From Prevotella sp. HJM029 (GTDB lineage: Bacteria; Bacteroidota; Bacteroidia; Bacteroidales; Bacteroidaceae): a stretch of DNA of 56,510 bases. Each line of letters begins with the position of its first letter. The first letter of the stretch is position 1. The DNA is taken from contig NZ_KK082660.1 in the NCBI RefSeq assembly GCF_000599605.1, positions 7,060-63,569 on the forward strand, written 5' to 3'. A model generated the notes under the pieces. The model ran no database searches and was not told the DNA's origin. It saw only the letters and a program-made list of their open reading frames with translations. The translations under genes were made by a program, and so were the position numbers. Positions 1 to 8,816 of this stretch are shown one piece after another.

Positions 1-280
1 TACAAAGTTTTATCCCGAACTCGCGTATTATTTCTGTCCCTCTGAATTAGAAAAGGCTATTGTCCAATGGGTGAAATACTATAATGAGAGGAGGTTTCAT
101 GAATCGTTGGACAATCTTACACCAAGAGATGTATATTTAGGCCAAGGGGAGGAAATTAAAAGAATAAGAGGAACTATAAAGCAAAATCCAACCAACAAAA
201 GAATTTCTGAGCATAAAAGAATGAAATCACAGCATAAATAACTACATTTGCAGTTGTGCACTTTTGCTTGACAACGTACA
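1..280 (+). mobile_element. Right-hand end of an IS3-family insertion sequence (cut by window start)
   Basis: The transposase C-terminus (2-241) is followed by about 40 bases that end in ...GACAACGTACA at 280. IS3-type elements usually finish in ...CA a few tens of bases after the transposase stop, so the IS end is placed near 280 by inference. The other end lies outside the window and the terminal inverted repeat cannot be checked. Confidence 0.5.
2..241 (+). CDS. IS3-family transposase (integrase core), C-terminal part
   Basis: The open frame enters from the window edge and stops at 239-241. It reads ...KAIVQWVKYYNERRFHESL followed by DNLTPRDVYLG, the typical end of the DDE integrase core of IS3 orfB transposases (YYNxxRxHxxL, then a TPxxxY segment). 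The enzyme cuts and joins the IS ends. Only about 79 residues are visible, so it is not possible to say whether the gene is intact upstream. Confidence 0.8.
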   Translation, partial: TKFYPELAYYFCPSELEKAIVQWVKYYNERRFHESLDNLTPRDVYLGQGEEIKRIRGTIKQNPTNKRISEHKRMKSQHK

Positions 281-311
281 TCTCTTAGATAAAGCAAAAT
301 AATGATTAAAT

Positions 312-752
312 ATGAAAATTAACTACTGGGTACTCTTATTATTCATTATAGTTGTTAACATACAACTTTATGGACAAAAGGTAAAATTATTAGATAATAC
401 ATATTATAAGGCTTTTGGAGATAGAAGTGATATCGTAAACATTATAGAGCACGAACGCTCTCAAATAATAATGCTTTTAGAGCCATCATTATCATCTATG
501 ATAGAAGAAACACTATCCACTGATACAGCTCTTTTTCGATGCGTATTAATTATAAATATAGAAAGAACGAATAACATTTTCAATATCTACAATGATAAGC
601 CATTCTTCTATAAAGATAATAATAAAAGGTATGAGAATCTCAAAATTAGCGATGAGATAACGGCTATAGTACGTTCGATAAAAATCTGCCCATTACTAAA
701 TAGAAGAAACAAAAAAAAAATAAGTTTTGGGTTGGTGTTCCATCGAAAGTAA
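312..752 (+). CDS. Hypothetical secreted protein, 146 aa
   Basis: The first 21 residues (MKINYWVLLLFIIVVNIQLY, then G-Q) form a clear signal peptide, so the product is probably exported to the periplasm or outer membrane. The rest is polar with many Asn, Ile and Lys and a basic tail; I recognise no domain. Base composition is AT-rich like the rest of the 1-1940 fringe. A segment around residues 37-60 (IIEHERSQIIMLLEPSLS) looks helical. Function unknown. Confidence 0.55.
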   Translation: MKINYWVLLLFIIVVNIQLYGQKVKLLDNTYYKAFGDRSDIVNIIEHERSQIIMLLEPSLSSMIEETLSTDTALFRCVLIINIERTNNIFNIYNDKPFFYKDNNKRYENLKISDEITAIVRSIKICPLLNRRNKKKISFGLVFHRK

Positions 753-869
753 CTGAACTACTTCTTCTAACCTGAGATATGGATAAAGAAGACAAGATTC
801 TAAGTATTAGAAAGCGCAATCAGGTAGTGTAATTTCAACTATGTCAAGGCTCTAATCCTTCATATTTTA

Positions 870-1085
870 TCTCATTTTAAGGATGAATTGGGAAATGTTA
901 TGTTTTGTAAACGTAAAAATGGGACAGGAATCTATAGCATTATAATTAATGATACAGGTTATGGATTTCATATATTTGTAGATATTGTTAAAAGTGAAAG
1001 TACTTACCAGGACTTCAATGATATAAAAAGCTTCTACATAAAAAAATGCAAGGAATTAGGAATCGAAAAACGATATGGAGAATGA
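870..1085 (+). pseudogene. 5'-truncated copy of the gene at 1336-1938
   Basis: Read from 870 this frame gives SHFKDELGNVMFCKRKNGTG and ends ...FYIKKCKELGIEK. That aligns with the last third of the 200-aa protein downstream (NHLKDRLGEVCFFCREDKTG ... FWKKKRKELGIDN). No matching start or N-terminal two-thirds lies upstream, so this is a remnant of a tandem paralogue rather than a working gene. A TTG at 888 could in principle start a 65-aa peptide. Such half-copies are common in arrays of immunity-type or other fast-evolving surface genes, but the family is not identified. Confidence 0.6.
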
Positions 1086-1339
1086 TGAAAAATATTGATG
1101 AATTTGGCTCAATGGAGAATGTACGAGACAAGACTGCCCCTTGGGGTGAAATACTCAGTCACCTGACTCGTCCGAAGGATGAATGAGGATACGATTTAAG
1201 CGAAACCAGAGTTTCCGACATATTCTTCCAAGAGGCTGCTGATGGATTCTGTTCTTGGTTTATCCTCCAATACATGAAAGGATATAAGCCATTCGTAACA
1301 ATGATGTCAAAAGAAATTGAAATAGAAGGAAGATTATGA
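1085..1339 (+). pseudogene. Broken reading frame coupled to the downstream membrane gene
   Basis: The frame starts with ATG at 1085 overlapping the previous stop, reads 33 codons, hits TGA at 1184-1186, then stays open for another 50 codons (GYDLSETRVSDIFFQEAADG...) to TGA at 1337-1339. That last stop overlaps the ATG of the next gene (ATGA), the arrangement expected of a C-terminal end of a real gene translationally coupled to 1336. I read it as the decayed tail of a gene with one nonsense mutation. Family not recognised. Confidence 0.45.
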
Positions 1340-1938
1340 ATATGAGAAAGTTCTTTTTAGGAGTATTAGTATTTTGCCTTGGAAGTCTTGTCTTTTTTAT
1401 ATCAAGATGCAATATGATTGACAAAAGCAGTTATTATGTCCTTGAATGTCGTACTGGTAATGACAACGAGAAAAAGATATATGCAGCAAGTATTATTCTT
1501 GTGGCGAATGCTCCTTGCCTAAAGAGCTCATTAAAGAGAAACTTAGAAACTTTCTTTTGGGAGAATATAACACTGGATACAATAAATAGATATAACTCTA
1601 TGTATGGTTATAGGTTTTATAGAGAGACAAAATATCTCACTAAAGACTTTAAAGAGGGGGGACAATATAATCCGGAATTTAGTAGCTGGGATAATACAAT
1701 GGACTGGAGAAATCATCTAAAAGATAGATTAGGAGAGGTATGTTTTTTTTGCCGAGAGGATAAAACAGGATTTTATGTTTGCAGAATCGCCAAGCAGGCT
1801 GTAGTTTTTCATTGGTTTGAACCTTCTTATGAAGATTTTGAGTATAGAGAAGATTTTAATAATATAAATGATTTCTGGAAAAAGAAGCGAAAAGAATTAG
1901 GAATTGACAATACGAGACCTCTGCAAAACCTCATATAG
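1336..1938 (+). CDS. Hypothetical membrane-anchored protein, 200 aa
   Basis: Residues 5-25 (FFLGVLVFCLGSLVFFIS) form a single membrane anchor or uncleaved signal, leaving about 170 residues outside the cytoplasm. The soluble part is rich in aromatics and Asn/Asp; no catalytic motif is apparent. The C-terminal 65 residues are duplicated in the remnant at 870-1085. Its ATG overlaps the stop of the broken frame upstream. Tandem paralogues with decayed neighbours suggest a role that changes quickly, such as immunity to an exported toxin, but this is speculation. Function unknown. Confidence 0.55.
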   Translation: MNMRKFFLGVLVFCLGSLVFFISRCNMIDKSSYYVLECRTGNDNEKKIYAASIILVANAPCLKSSLKRNLETFFWENITLDTINRYNSMYGYRFYRETKYLTKDFKEGGQYNPEFSSWDNTMDWRNHLKDRLGEVCFFCREDKTGFYVCRIAKQAVVFHWFEPSYEDFEYREDFNNINDFWKKKRKELGIDNTRPLQNLI

Positions 1939-2197
1939 ATAGCGAAATCATAAATATAACTCATTGATTATCAATAGTAGCTTTTGAGTGTAAAAAGACT
2001 TTTACAGGCGTCTCTACTTATAATTCGTAATTCGTCGGACTCATGTTATATTAACAAATTGAGTTTACAGCAAAGTGGTTATATTTTTATTTATATAAGA
2101 ATTTCTTGAGTAGTCCATAAATCACTTTCTTATGGTAATGTTTGGAAAAATAAGGTATTTTTATATCGTATTATTAGGTATATTCGTGGATAATGCG

Positions 2198-2205
2198 TAA
2201 ATTTG
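2198..2205 (+). promoter_or_regulatory. Candidate -7 element for tig
   Basis: TAAATTTG matches the Bacteroidota -7 consensus TAnnTTTG, 52 bases before the tig ATG. No good -33 TTTG is seen at the right distance. The region 1939-2197 shows nothing else I can support. Confidence 0.5.
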
Positions 2206-2256
2206 CGTCCCGTAATTTGCGAAAACAAAAATATAATATAAAAATAAAACAGCAAG

Positions 2257-3609
2257 ATGAATATTTCATTTGAAATTGCAGACAAGGTGAATGGTCTGTT
2301 GACCCTCACCGTAGAAGAGGCCGATTATCAGGAGAACGTTGAGAAAGCGTTGAAAGACTTCCGTAAGAAGGCTAATTATCCTGGTTTCCGTCCAGGCATG
2401 GTTCCTATGGGACTGATTAAAAAGCAATATGGTGCATCGGCCAAGATGGATGCCATTAACAAGCTCATTGGTGAGCAGATTTATAAATATGTGCAAGACA
2501 ACAAAATTCAAATGCTTGGCGAACCTTTGCAACACGAAGGTCAAGAGCCCCAAGATTTGGAAAAGCCTGCACCTTATACGTTCCAGTTTGATATTGCTGT
2601 GGCACCCGAATTCAGCATCGAACTCAATGGCCACAACAAGATTGACCATTACACCATTACGGTTGATGATGCGTTGATTGACCGTCAGGTCGACATGTTC
2701 GCTTCTCGTTTGGGCAGCTTTGAAAGCGTTGACAGCTATGAAGACAACGACATGTTGAAAGGCGATTTGCGCGAGCTCGATGAGAAGGGCAACACCAAAG
2801 AAGGTGGTTTGACCGTTGAAGCTGCATCGGTGATGCCCAATTACATTAAGAACGAAGCACAAAAGGCACTTTTCAATGGGGCAAAGAAGGGCGACATCAT
2901 CACGATGAATCCTCGTGAGGCTTATGAGAACAATGCTGAGTTGGCTGCCTTCTTGAAAGTGAAGGAAGAAGAGTTGGGCAACTACACGGGCAACTTTAGC
3001 TATCAGATTACTGACATTCAGCGCTATAAGAAGCATGCTGTTGACCAAGAATTGTTCGACAGAACGTTTGGTGAAGGCGAAGTTAAGAGCGAGAAAGCAT
3101 TCCGTGAGCGAATTGCTGAAGGTTTGAAAGAACAGCTTTCGGTTGACGCCGACTACAAGTTTATTCAGGATGTTCGCGCTTATTGCGAAAAGAAAGTGGG
3201 TGATTTGCAATTCCCTGATGCTCTTTTGAAGCGCATCATGCTGAACAACAATAAGGAACGCGGTGAGGAATTTGTGGAGAAGAATTATGCCAACAGCCTT
3301 AAAGAACTCACTTGGCGCCTGATTAAAGACCAGCTTGTGGCTGCACACAACATCAAAGTTGACGACAAAGACGTGTTGGAAGCTGCCAAAGAAACGGCTC
3401 GTGTGCAGTTTGCGCAATATGGCATGAACAATGTTCCCGACGATTATGTGGAGAACTATGCCAAGGAAATCATGAAGAAACGTGAGAATGTGGATGGTTT
3501 AGTTGACCGCGCTTCAGACATTAAGCTCTGCGAAGCATTGAAGAAAGTGGTGAAACTGAATGAAAAAGAAATCTCTCTTGAGGACTTCAATAAGATGATG
3601 AGCGAATAG
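2257..3609 (+). CDS. tig: Trigger factor, ribosome-associated folding chaperone
   Basis: The 450-aa product begins MNISFEIADKVNGLLTLTVE and has the ribosome-binding signature near residues 40-50 (GFRPGMVPMGLIKKQYG, the counterpart of the GFRxGxxP loop). A divergent central region sits where the FKBP-type isomerase domain is in proteobacteria, and a helical C-terminal arm follows. Trigger factor sits at the exit tunnel of the ribosome and shields nascent chains. Length fits Bacteroidota homologues. It is followed by a hairpin terminator and then clpP-clpX, the usual tig-clpP-clpX neighbourhood linking folding and degradation. Confidence 0.95.
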   Translation: MNISFEIADKVNGLLTLTVEEADYQENVEKALKDFRKKANYPGFRPGMVPMGLIKKQYGASAKMDAINKLIGEQIYKYVQDNKIQMLGEPLQHEGQEPQDLEKPAPYTFQFDIAVAPEFSIELNGHNKIDHYTITVDDALIDRQVDMFASRLGSFESVDSYEDNDMLKGDLRELDEKGNTKEGGLTVEAASVMPNYIKNEAQKALFNGAKKGDIITMNPREAYENNAELAAFLKVKEEELGNYTGNFSYQITDIQRYKKHAVDQELFDRTFGEGEVKSEKAFRERIAEGLKEQLSVDADYKFIQDVRAYCEKKVGDLQFPDALLKRIMLNNNKERGEEFVEKNYANSLKELTWRLIKDQLVAAHNIKVDDKDVLEAAKETARVQFAQYGMNNVPDDYVENYAKEIMKKRENVDGLVDRASDIKLCEALKKVVKLNEKEISLEDFNKMMSE

Positions 3610-3628
3610 TTTTTGTAAAAAACTAACC

Positions 3629-3657
3629 CGATAAGAAAGGTTATCGACTTTTTTTAT
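3629..3657 (+). terminator. Rho-independent terminator after tig
   Basis: CGATAA (3629-3634) and TTATCG (3641-3646) form a short stem with a 6-base loop, followed by a run of T. It lies 20 bases after the tig stop. Confidence 0.55.
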
Positions 3658-3665
3658 TATCTTTG
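3658..3665 (+). promoter_or_regulatory. Candidate -7 element for clpP-clpX
   Basis: TATCTTTG fits TAnnTTTG and lies directly after the tig terminator, about 118 bases before clpP. This would give clpP and clpX a promoter separate from tig. Confidence 0.45.
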
Positions 3666-3782
3666 TGTGAGTAAAGTGCCATGTCGATGTGAAATCATTG
3701 GCATAGTCTTTGCAAAGAAGATAAGAGAAAAAGGTGGATAACCTTTATTTTTTTTATACAAATGATCAGTAAAGGAAGAAGT

Positions 3783-4496
3783 ATGAATAACGATTTTAGG
3801 AAATATGCTACGAAGCATTTAGGCATGAATGGTATGGTGCTTGACGATGTAATGAAGGCTCAGGCACAATATCTTAATCCTTATATTTTGGAAGAGCGTC
3901 AGCTCAATGTGACACAGATGGACGTATTCTCGCGCTTGATGGCCGACAGAATTATTTTCTTAGGTACAGAGATTGACGACTATACGGCTAACACTATATC
4001 GGCACAATTGCTCTATTTGGACTCGGTAAACGATGCGGGCGACATCTCTATCTACATCAATAGTCCTGGTGGAAGTGTGACAGCCGGTTTAGCCATTTAC
4101 GACACTATGCAGTTTGTGAGCAGTGATGTTGCTACCATTTGCACGGGCATGGCTGCTTCGATGGCTGCCGTTTTGTTGGTTTCTGGCCAAGAAGGTAAGC
4201 GCTCGGCCTTGAAGCATAGCCGCGTGATGATTCATCAACCTTTGGGCGGTGTGCAAGGGCAGGCTTCGGATATTGAGATTGAAGCAAAAGAAATTCAAAA
4301 GTTTAAGAAAGAGCTCTACACCATTATTTCAGAACATTCGCACACACCTTTTGAGAAGGTTTGGCAAGATAGCGACCGCAATTATTGGATGACTGCTGAA
4401 GAGGCCAAGGCCTATGGTATGATTGATCAGTTGTTGGTGCGCAAGAAAGATGGTCCAGTTGGTAATGAAACGACAACGAATGGCGGGGAGAAATAA
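3783..4496 (+). CDS. clpP: ATP-dependent Clp protease, proteolytic subunit
   Basis: A serine peptidase that forms the barrel of the ClpXP protease. Numbered from the upstream ATG at 3762, the catalytic triad is Ser133 (GMAASMAA), His158 ([11 protein letters not shown]) and Asp203 (WQDSDRN). The oligomer contact segment [20 protein letters not shown] is well conserved. I prefer the start at 3783 ([14 protein letters not shown]) because AAGGAAGAAG just upstream can act as a ribosome site; 3762 is possible and adds seven residues. It is four bases ahead of clpX, so the two are co-transcribed. Confidence 0.95.
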   Translation: MNNDFRKYATKHLGMNGMVLDDVMKAQAQYLNPYILEERQLNVTQMDVFSRLMADRIIFLGTEIDDYTANTISAQLLYLDSVNDAGDISIYINSPGGSVTAGLAIYDTMQFVSSDVATICTGMAASMAAVLLVSGQEGKRSALKHSRVMIHQPLGGVQGQASDIEIEAKEIQKFKKELYTIISEHSHTPFEKVWQDSDRNYWMTAEEAKAYGMIDQLLVRKKDGPVGNETTTNGGEK

Positions 4497-4500
4497 AAAC

Positions 4501-5769
4501 ATGGCAAAGAAAGTATGTAGTTTCTGTGGGCGCGGCGAGAACGAAGTTCCGTTGCTCATTACGGGCGTGAACGGCTACATTTGTGCCGACTGTGCGCGTC
4601 AGGCCTACGAGATTGTGCGCTCTGCTACACGTGCTGCTGGAGGAAAAATTGATGATTTTGAAGAGGAAGATACGATTGAAAAGCCCATCGATACTTTCGA
4701 ATGGAAGAACGTCCCTAAGCCTAAAGAAATCAAGAAATATTTAGACGAATATATCATTGGGCAAGACGAGGCTAAGCGTTTCCTGTCGGTAGCGGTCTAC
4801 AACCATTATAAACGTTTGCAACAACCCATGGACGATGATGGGGTGGAGATAGAAAAAAGCAACATCATCATGGTGGGAACCACAGGAACAGGCAAGACCT
4901 TGTTGGCGCGCACCATTGCGAAATTGTTGCAAGTGCCTTTCACCATTGTCGACGCTACGGTGTTTACCGAAGCGGGTTATGTGGGCGAAGACGTGGAAAG
5001 CATCTTGAGCAGGTTGCTGCAAGTAGCCGACTATAATGTTGAAGCCGCGCAACATGGCATTGTGTTTATCGACGAAATCGACAAGATTGCCCGCAAGAGC
5101 GACAACCCATCCATCACGCGTGATGTGAGCGGCGAGGGGGTTCAGCAAGGACTTTTAAAGCTGCTCGAAGGCACGATGGTGAATGTTCCGCCCAAGGGTG
5201 GCCGCAAACATCCCGATCAGGACTATATTCATGTGGATACACGCAACATTCTTTTCATCTGCGGCGGTGCTTTCGACGGCATCGAACGTAAGATTGCACA
5301 GCGCATGAATACGCGCGTTGTGGGTTACAATGCAGTGCAGAATGTAGCCAAGATTGATAAAGAAAATCTTATGAAGTATGTGCAACCCACCGACCTCAAG
5401 GCCTTTGGCTTGATTCCAGAGATTATCGGTCGTTTGCCCGTGCTGACCTATTTAAACCCATTAGACCGCGAAGCTTTGCGCCGCATCTTGATAGAACCGA
5501 AAAATTCTATCATCAAGCAGTATGTGAAGCTGTTTGAGATGGACGGCATCCGCCTGTCGTTTGACGACGATGCGCTCGATTTCATTGTCGACAAGGCGGT
5601 GGAATATAAATTAGGTGCGCGCGGTTTGCGCTCTATTGTGGAATCGGTGATGATGGATGCGATGTTTGAGATTCCGTCTGAACGAAAGAAAAAATTCACC
5701 GTTACGTTGGATTATGCTAAGAAGCAAATGAATAAATCGCATTTAAGACAATTAGATGTAACGGCCTAA
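4501..5769 (+). CDS. clpX: ATP-dependent Clp protease, ATP-binding subunit ClpX
   Basis: An AAA+ unfoldase that feeds substrates into ClpP. The N-terminal C4 zinc-binding domain is present (CSFCG ... CADC), then Walker A GTTGTGKT, Walker B IVFIDEID, and the C-terminal sensor region with LGARGLRSI. The start is placed at ATG 4501 ([10 protein letters not shown]), four bases after the clpP stop and behind GGGGAG; a longer frame opening at 4423 inside clpP has no family support. The 422-residue length is normal. The ClpP-docking loop lies in the expected region but was not checked residue by residue. Confidence 0.96.
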   Translation: MAKKVCSFCGRGENEVPLLITGVNGYICADCARQAYEIVRSATRAAGGKIDDFEEEDTIEKPIDTFEWKNVPKPKEIKKYLDEYIIGQDEAKRFLSVAVYNHYKRLQQPMDDDGVEIEKSNIIMVGTTGTGKTLLARTIAKLLQVPFTIVDATVFTEAGYVGEDVESILSRLLQVADYNVEAAQHGIVFIDEIDKIARKSDNPSITRDVSGEGVQQGLLKLLEGTMVNVPPKGGRKHPDQDYIHVDTRNILFICGGAFDGIERKIAQRMNTRVVGYNAVQNVAKIDKENLMKYVQPTDLKAFGLIPEIIGRLPVLTYLNPLDREALRRILIEPKNSIIKQYVKLFEMDGIRLSFDDDALDFIVDKAVEYKLGARGLRSIVESVMMDAMFEIPSERKKKFTVTLDYAKKQMNKSHLRQLDVTA

Positions 5770-5864
5770 CGGCGGCGTGCGGGGCGATGGGTGCCGCCAT
5801 TGTCCCCCATGCACCCAAGGGCAGCACCCATCAAAGGTAATGAACTTATAGACAAACGCAACCT

Positions 5865-8042
5865 ATGACAACGAACGCTAATCTTGCAAAGCAGTTGAAA
5901 CACTATTTTGGTTTCGACCAATTTAAAGGTGATCAAGAGGCTATTATTCAAAATTTGATGGCCGGCAACGACACCTTTGTGCTCATGCCGACAGGAGGTG
6001 GCAAGAGCCTTTGCTACCAGTTGCCGTCGCTTTTGATGGAGGGCACCGCCATTGTGGTGTCGCCTTTGATTGCTTTGATGAAAAATCAGGTCGACGTGAT
6101 GAACAGTTTGAGCGATGAACCTTGTTTGGCGCATTGTCTCAACTCGTCGCTTACGAAGACCGCTGTGCAGAAAGTGATGGACGATATTCGCAGTGGTCGC
6201 ACCAAACTGCTGTATGTAGCGCCCGAGTCTTTGACCAAGGAGGAGACCGTAGCGTTTTTGCAAACCATCAAGATTTCGTTTTATGCCGTGGACGAAGCCC
6301 ATTGCATTTCGGAATGGGGGCACGATTTCCGTCCTGAATATCGCAACATCCGCCCCATCATCAACCGCATAGGCAACGCACCTGTCATTGCACTTACGGC
6401 CACAGCCACCGACAAAGTGCGCAGCGACATCAAGAAAAGCCTCGGCATAGCTGATGCGAAGGAGTTTCGCAGTTCATTCAACCGTCCCAACCTTTATTAT
6501 GAAGTGCGACCTAAAACCAACGACATTGATAAGCAAATCATTAAATTCATTCGGCAAAATGCAGGCAAGAGTGGCATCATCTACTGTTTGTCGCGCAAAA
6601 AAGTGGAGGAGTTGGCCGAGATTTTGCGGGCCAACGACATCAAAGCTGCACCCTATCATGCAGGTTTAGAGAGTGGCGTGCGTTCACAAACGCAGGACGA
6701 TTTTCTCATGGAGCGGCTTGATGTCATCGTGGCTACCATTGCTTTTGGCATGGGCATCGATAAGCCCGACGTGCGCTTTGTCATCCACTATGACATCCCA
6801 AAGAGTCTCGAAGGCTACTATCAAGAGACGGGACGCGCAGGCCGAGATGGCGGCGAGGGGCAGTGTATCGCCTTCTATGCACAGAAAGATTTGAAGAAAT
6901 TAGAGAAGTTTATGGAGGGGAAGCCCGTGGCCGAGCAAGACATTGGCCGGCAGTTGTTGCAAGAGACGGCCGCCTATGCCGAGTCTTCCGTCTGCCGACG
7001 TCGTATGCTGTTGCATTATTTTGGCGAAGAATATCCCTACGACAACTGCCATAATTGCGACAACTGTCTCCATCCCAAGGTGCAGATTGAAGCCGGAAAT
7101 GCCTTGCTGATTGTCTTGCAGGCGGTGCGCGATTTGAAGGAAAAGTTCCGCCAAGAATATGTCATTGACTATGTGAAAGGGCGTGCCACCGACGACATTG
7201 TGTCGCATCATCATGACGAGCTTCCCTCGTTTGGTGCAGGCGAAGACGAAGATGCCAAGCATTGGAATCCCGTCATTCGGCAGGCCATCATTGCGGGCTA
7301 CCTCCGCAAAGATGTTGAGAACTATGGGTTGTTGAAGCTCACGGCCGCCGGAAAACGCTTTCTCAAGGCGCCCACCTCGTTTAAGATTGTCGAAGATGCC
7401 GAGTTTAATGGCGAATATGATGAGGAGACCGACGACCCGACAGTCGTTGCACTCGACCCCGAACTCTATGCCATGCTCAAGGACTTGCGCAAGTCAATGG
7501 CCACCAAATTAGGTGTTCCGTCCTATGTGATTTTCCAAGAAAGTTCGTTAGAGCAGATGGCAACCATCTATCCTGTTACCATCGAAGAGCTGCAACAGGT
7601 GCAGGGCGTGGGCGTGGGGAAAGCCAAACGCTATGGCGGCCCGTTCTTAGAACTCATCGCAAAGCATTGCCGTGACAACCAAATTGAGCGTCCGGGCGAG
7701 CTGCGTGTGCGCACCGTGGCCAAGAAGAGTGCCACGAAAGTGAAGATTATCCAGAGCATCGACCGCCAATTAGCCTTGGATGACATTGCTGAAAGTTTGG
7801 GCATGTCGTTCGACGAACTGTTGGATGAGTTGGAAGCAATCGTGTATAGCGGCACGAAAATCAACATCGAATATTTCATCAGAGACATCATGGACGACGA
7901 ACACATCGACGACATCTACGACTATTTCACCGAGAGTGAGACCGACGATCTGCGCGTGGCTGTGCGCGAATTGGGGGGCGATTACACCGACGAAGAGATA
8001 CGTCTTGTGCGCATCATGTTTATCTCTGAAATGGCCAACTGA
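5865..8042 (+). CDS. recQ: ATP-dependent DNA helicase RecQ
   Basis: A 3'-5' DNA helicase of the RecQ family for recombination and fork repair. Motifs in order: Walker A MPTGGGKS (41-48), the DEAH box followed by CISEWGHDFRPEY (about 142-158), helicase C-terminal motifs VATIAFGMGIDKPDVRFVIH and QETGRAGRDG. Next are the RecQ zinc-binding cysteines (CRRRMLLHYFGE ... CHNCDNC), a winged-helix RQC region and an HRDC domain near 545-625. A helix-rich tail of about 100 residues follows, so 725 aa is longer than E. coli RecQ but usual for Bacteroidota. The 95-base gap before it is GC-rich and can fold (GGGTGC ... GCACCC, 5799-5831), perhaps an attenuator or clpX terminator. Confidence 0.96.
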   Translation: MTTNANLAKQLKHYFGFDQFKGDQEAIIQNLMAGNDTFVLMPTGGGKSLCYQLPSLLMEGTAIVVSPLIALMKNQVDVMNSLSDEPCLAHCLNSSLTKTAVQKVMDDIRSGRTKLLYVAPESLTKEETVAFLQTIKISFYAVDEAHCISEWGHDFRPEYRNIRPIINRIGNAPVIALTATATDKVRSDIKKSLGIADAKEFRSSFNRPNLYYEVRPKTNDIDKQIIKFIRQNAGKSGIIYCLSRKKVEELAEILRANDIKAAPYHAGLESGVRSQTQDDFLMERLDVIVATIAFGMGIDKPDVRFVIHYDIPKSLEGYYQETGRAGRDGGEGQCIAFYAQKDLKKLEKFMEGKPVAEQDIGRQLLQETAAYAESSVCRRRMLLHYFGEEYPYDNCHNCDNCLHPKVQIEAGNALLIVLQAVRDLKEKFRQEYVIDYVKGRATDDIVSHHHDELPSFGAGEDEDAKHWNPVIRQAIIAGYLRKDVENYGLLKLTAAGKRFLKAPTSFKIVEDAEFNGEYDEETDDPTVVALDPELYAMLKDLRKSMATKLGVPSYVIFQESSLEQMATIYPVTIEELQQVQGVGVGKAKRYGGPFLELIAKHCRDNQIERPGELRVRTVAKKSATKVKIIQSIDRQLALDDIAESLGMSFDELLDELEAIVYSGTKINIEYFIRDIMDDEHIDDIYDYFTESETDDLRVAVRELGGDYTDEEIRLVRIMFISEMAN

Positions 8043-8106
8043 TGCCTTTCCGCTCTTCATCGCGTGCCATTGTGCGCAAGTGGCAGGCGATGACGTGGCT
8101 GAAGGC

Positions 8107-8481
8107 CTAAAGCATTTGCTTGGCAACGTCTACGGTTATCGCTAAGACGCTCCTGATGAAAGGATATTTCTGACGCATCATTTCATAATCGGGGCCCGAA
8201 GTGAGAAACTTTGCACGCCCTTCTATGCGGAAGCCTGTGCCCTGGTAGCCGTTGAATCCCTCAACGTCGCGTGTTCCTAATGCGAGAAGAACGCGGTCGT
8301 TCACCTCGACATTGGCTTCGGTCTGCTTCATTCCGGCCGCGGGAATGAGAATTCTTTCATTATCGGTCACCACCAAGTAGCTGTTCCAAGTGCACGTCAG
8401 GTGGGGTTCTGCATGCCCCCACGATACGATTGAAACGACACCTTCATGGCGAATAACATCGAAAAACTTTTCTGTAAGCAT
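8107..8481 (-). CDS. Pyridoxamine 5'-phosphate oxidase family (FMN-binding split barrel) protein
   Basis: A 124-aa single split-barrel domain. The N-terminal half contains GVVSIVSWGHAEPHLTCTWN and the central strand YLVVTDNERILIPAAGMKQTEANVEVND, typical of small flavin-binding proteins of this superfamily; the GFRIEGRAKFLTSG segment is the matching second strand pair. Most relatives bind FMN or F420, with unknown substrates. It is a lone minus-strand gene between recQ and the outer-membrane gene, with its own promoter. True substrate unknown. Confidence 0.8.
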   Translation of the reverse strand: MLTEKFFDVIRHEGVVSIVSWGHAEPHLTCTWNSYLVVTDNERILIPAAGMKQTEANVEVNDRVLLALGTRDVEGFNGYQGTGFRIEGRAKFLTSGPDYEMMRQKYPFIRSVLAITVDVAKQML

Positions 8482-8512
8482 TTTAATTTCTTTATTTTGT
8501 TAAACAGGTGGG

Positions 8513-8520
8513 CAAAGGTA
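8513..8520 (-). promoter_or_regulatory. Candidate -7 element for the FMN-binding protein gene
   Basis: Read on the minus strand the bases are TACCTTTG, a match to TAnnTTTG, 32 bases before the ATG at 8481. The remaining gap 8521-8698 shows no further gene. Confidence 0.5.
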
Positions 8521-8698
8521 CGAAATAAAAGGGAGACTCTGTTGCCGTTGCTTTGGTAATTTGCCGGCCGGAAATCGTTCCCACACCATGTGGCGACGAT
8601 AAGATGATAGCGATATGGTTCCTGCGCCGGACGGCGATAGGAAACGCTTTCTTCGAAAGGTAAATGATAAGGTTGTTAACAAAAAAAATAACGGACTA

Positions 8699-8730
8699 TT
8701 GTGTTTTGTGCCATTTTTCTTTTAACTTTG
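8699..8730 (+). promoter_or_regulatory. Candidate promoter of the outer-membrane barrel gene
   Basis: TTG at 8699-8701 and TAACTTTG at 8723-8730 are 21 bases apart, close to the usual Bacteroidota -33/-7 spacing. This places transcription start near 8737 and supports translation from 8817 rather than upstream. Confidence 0.5.
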
Positions 8731-8816
8731 CGAGACTTATCGGCCACGCGTGACAGAAGATGCACGACATCTTTTTTTCCGAGCCGCCTGTTTTAATATG
8801 CAAACACAACATCAAC

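Noticed and set aside
2266-3417. Long open frame on the minus strand inside tig
   Set aside because: It is a mirror of the trigger factor codons; the protein is rich in Phe/Val/His with no domain, while the + strand gene is certain.
4423-4500. Longer ClpX start
   Set aside because: Lies inside clpP in another frame and has no ClpX similarity before [10 protein letters not shown].
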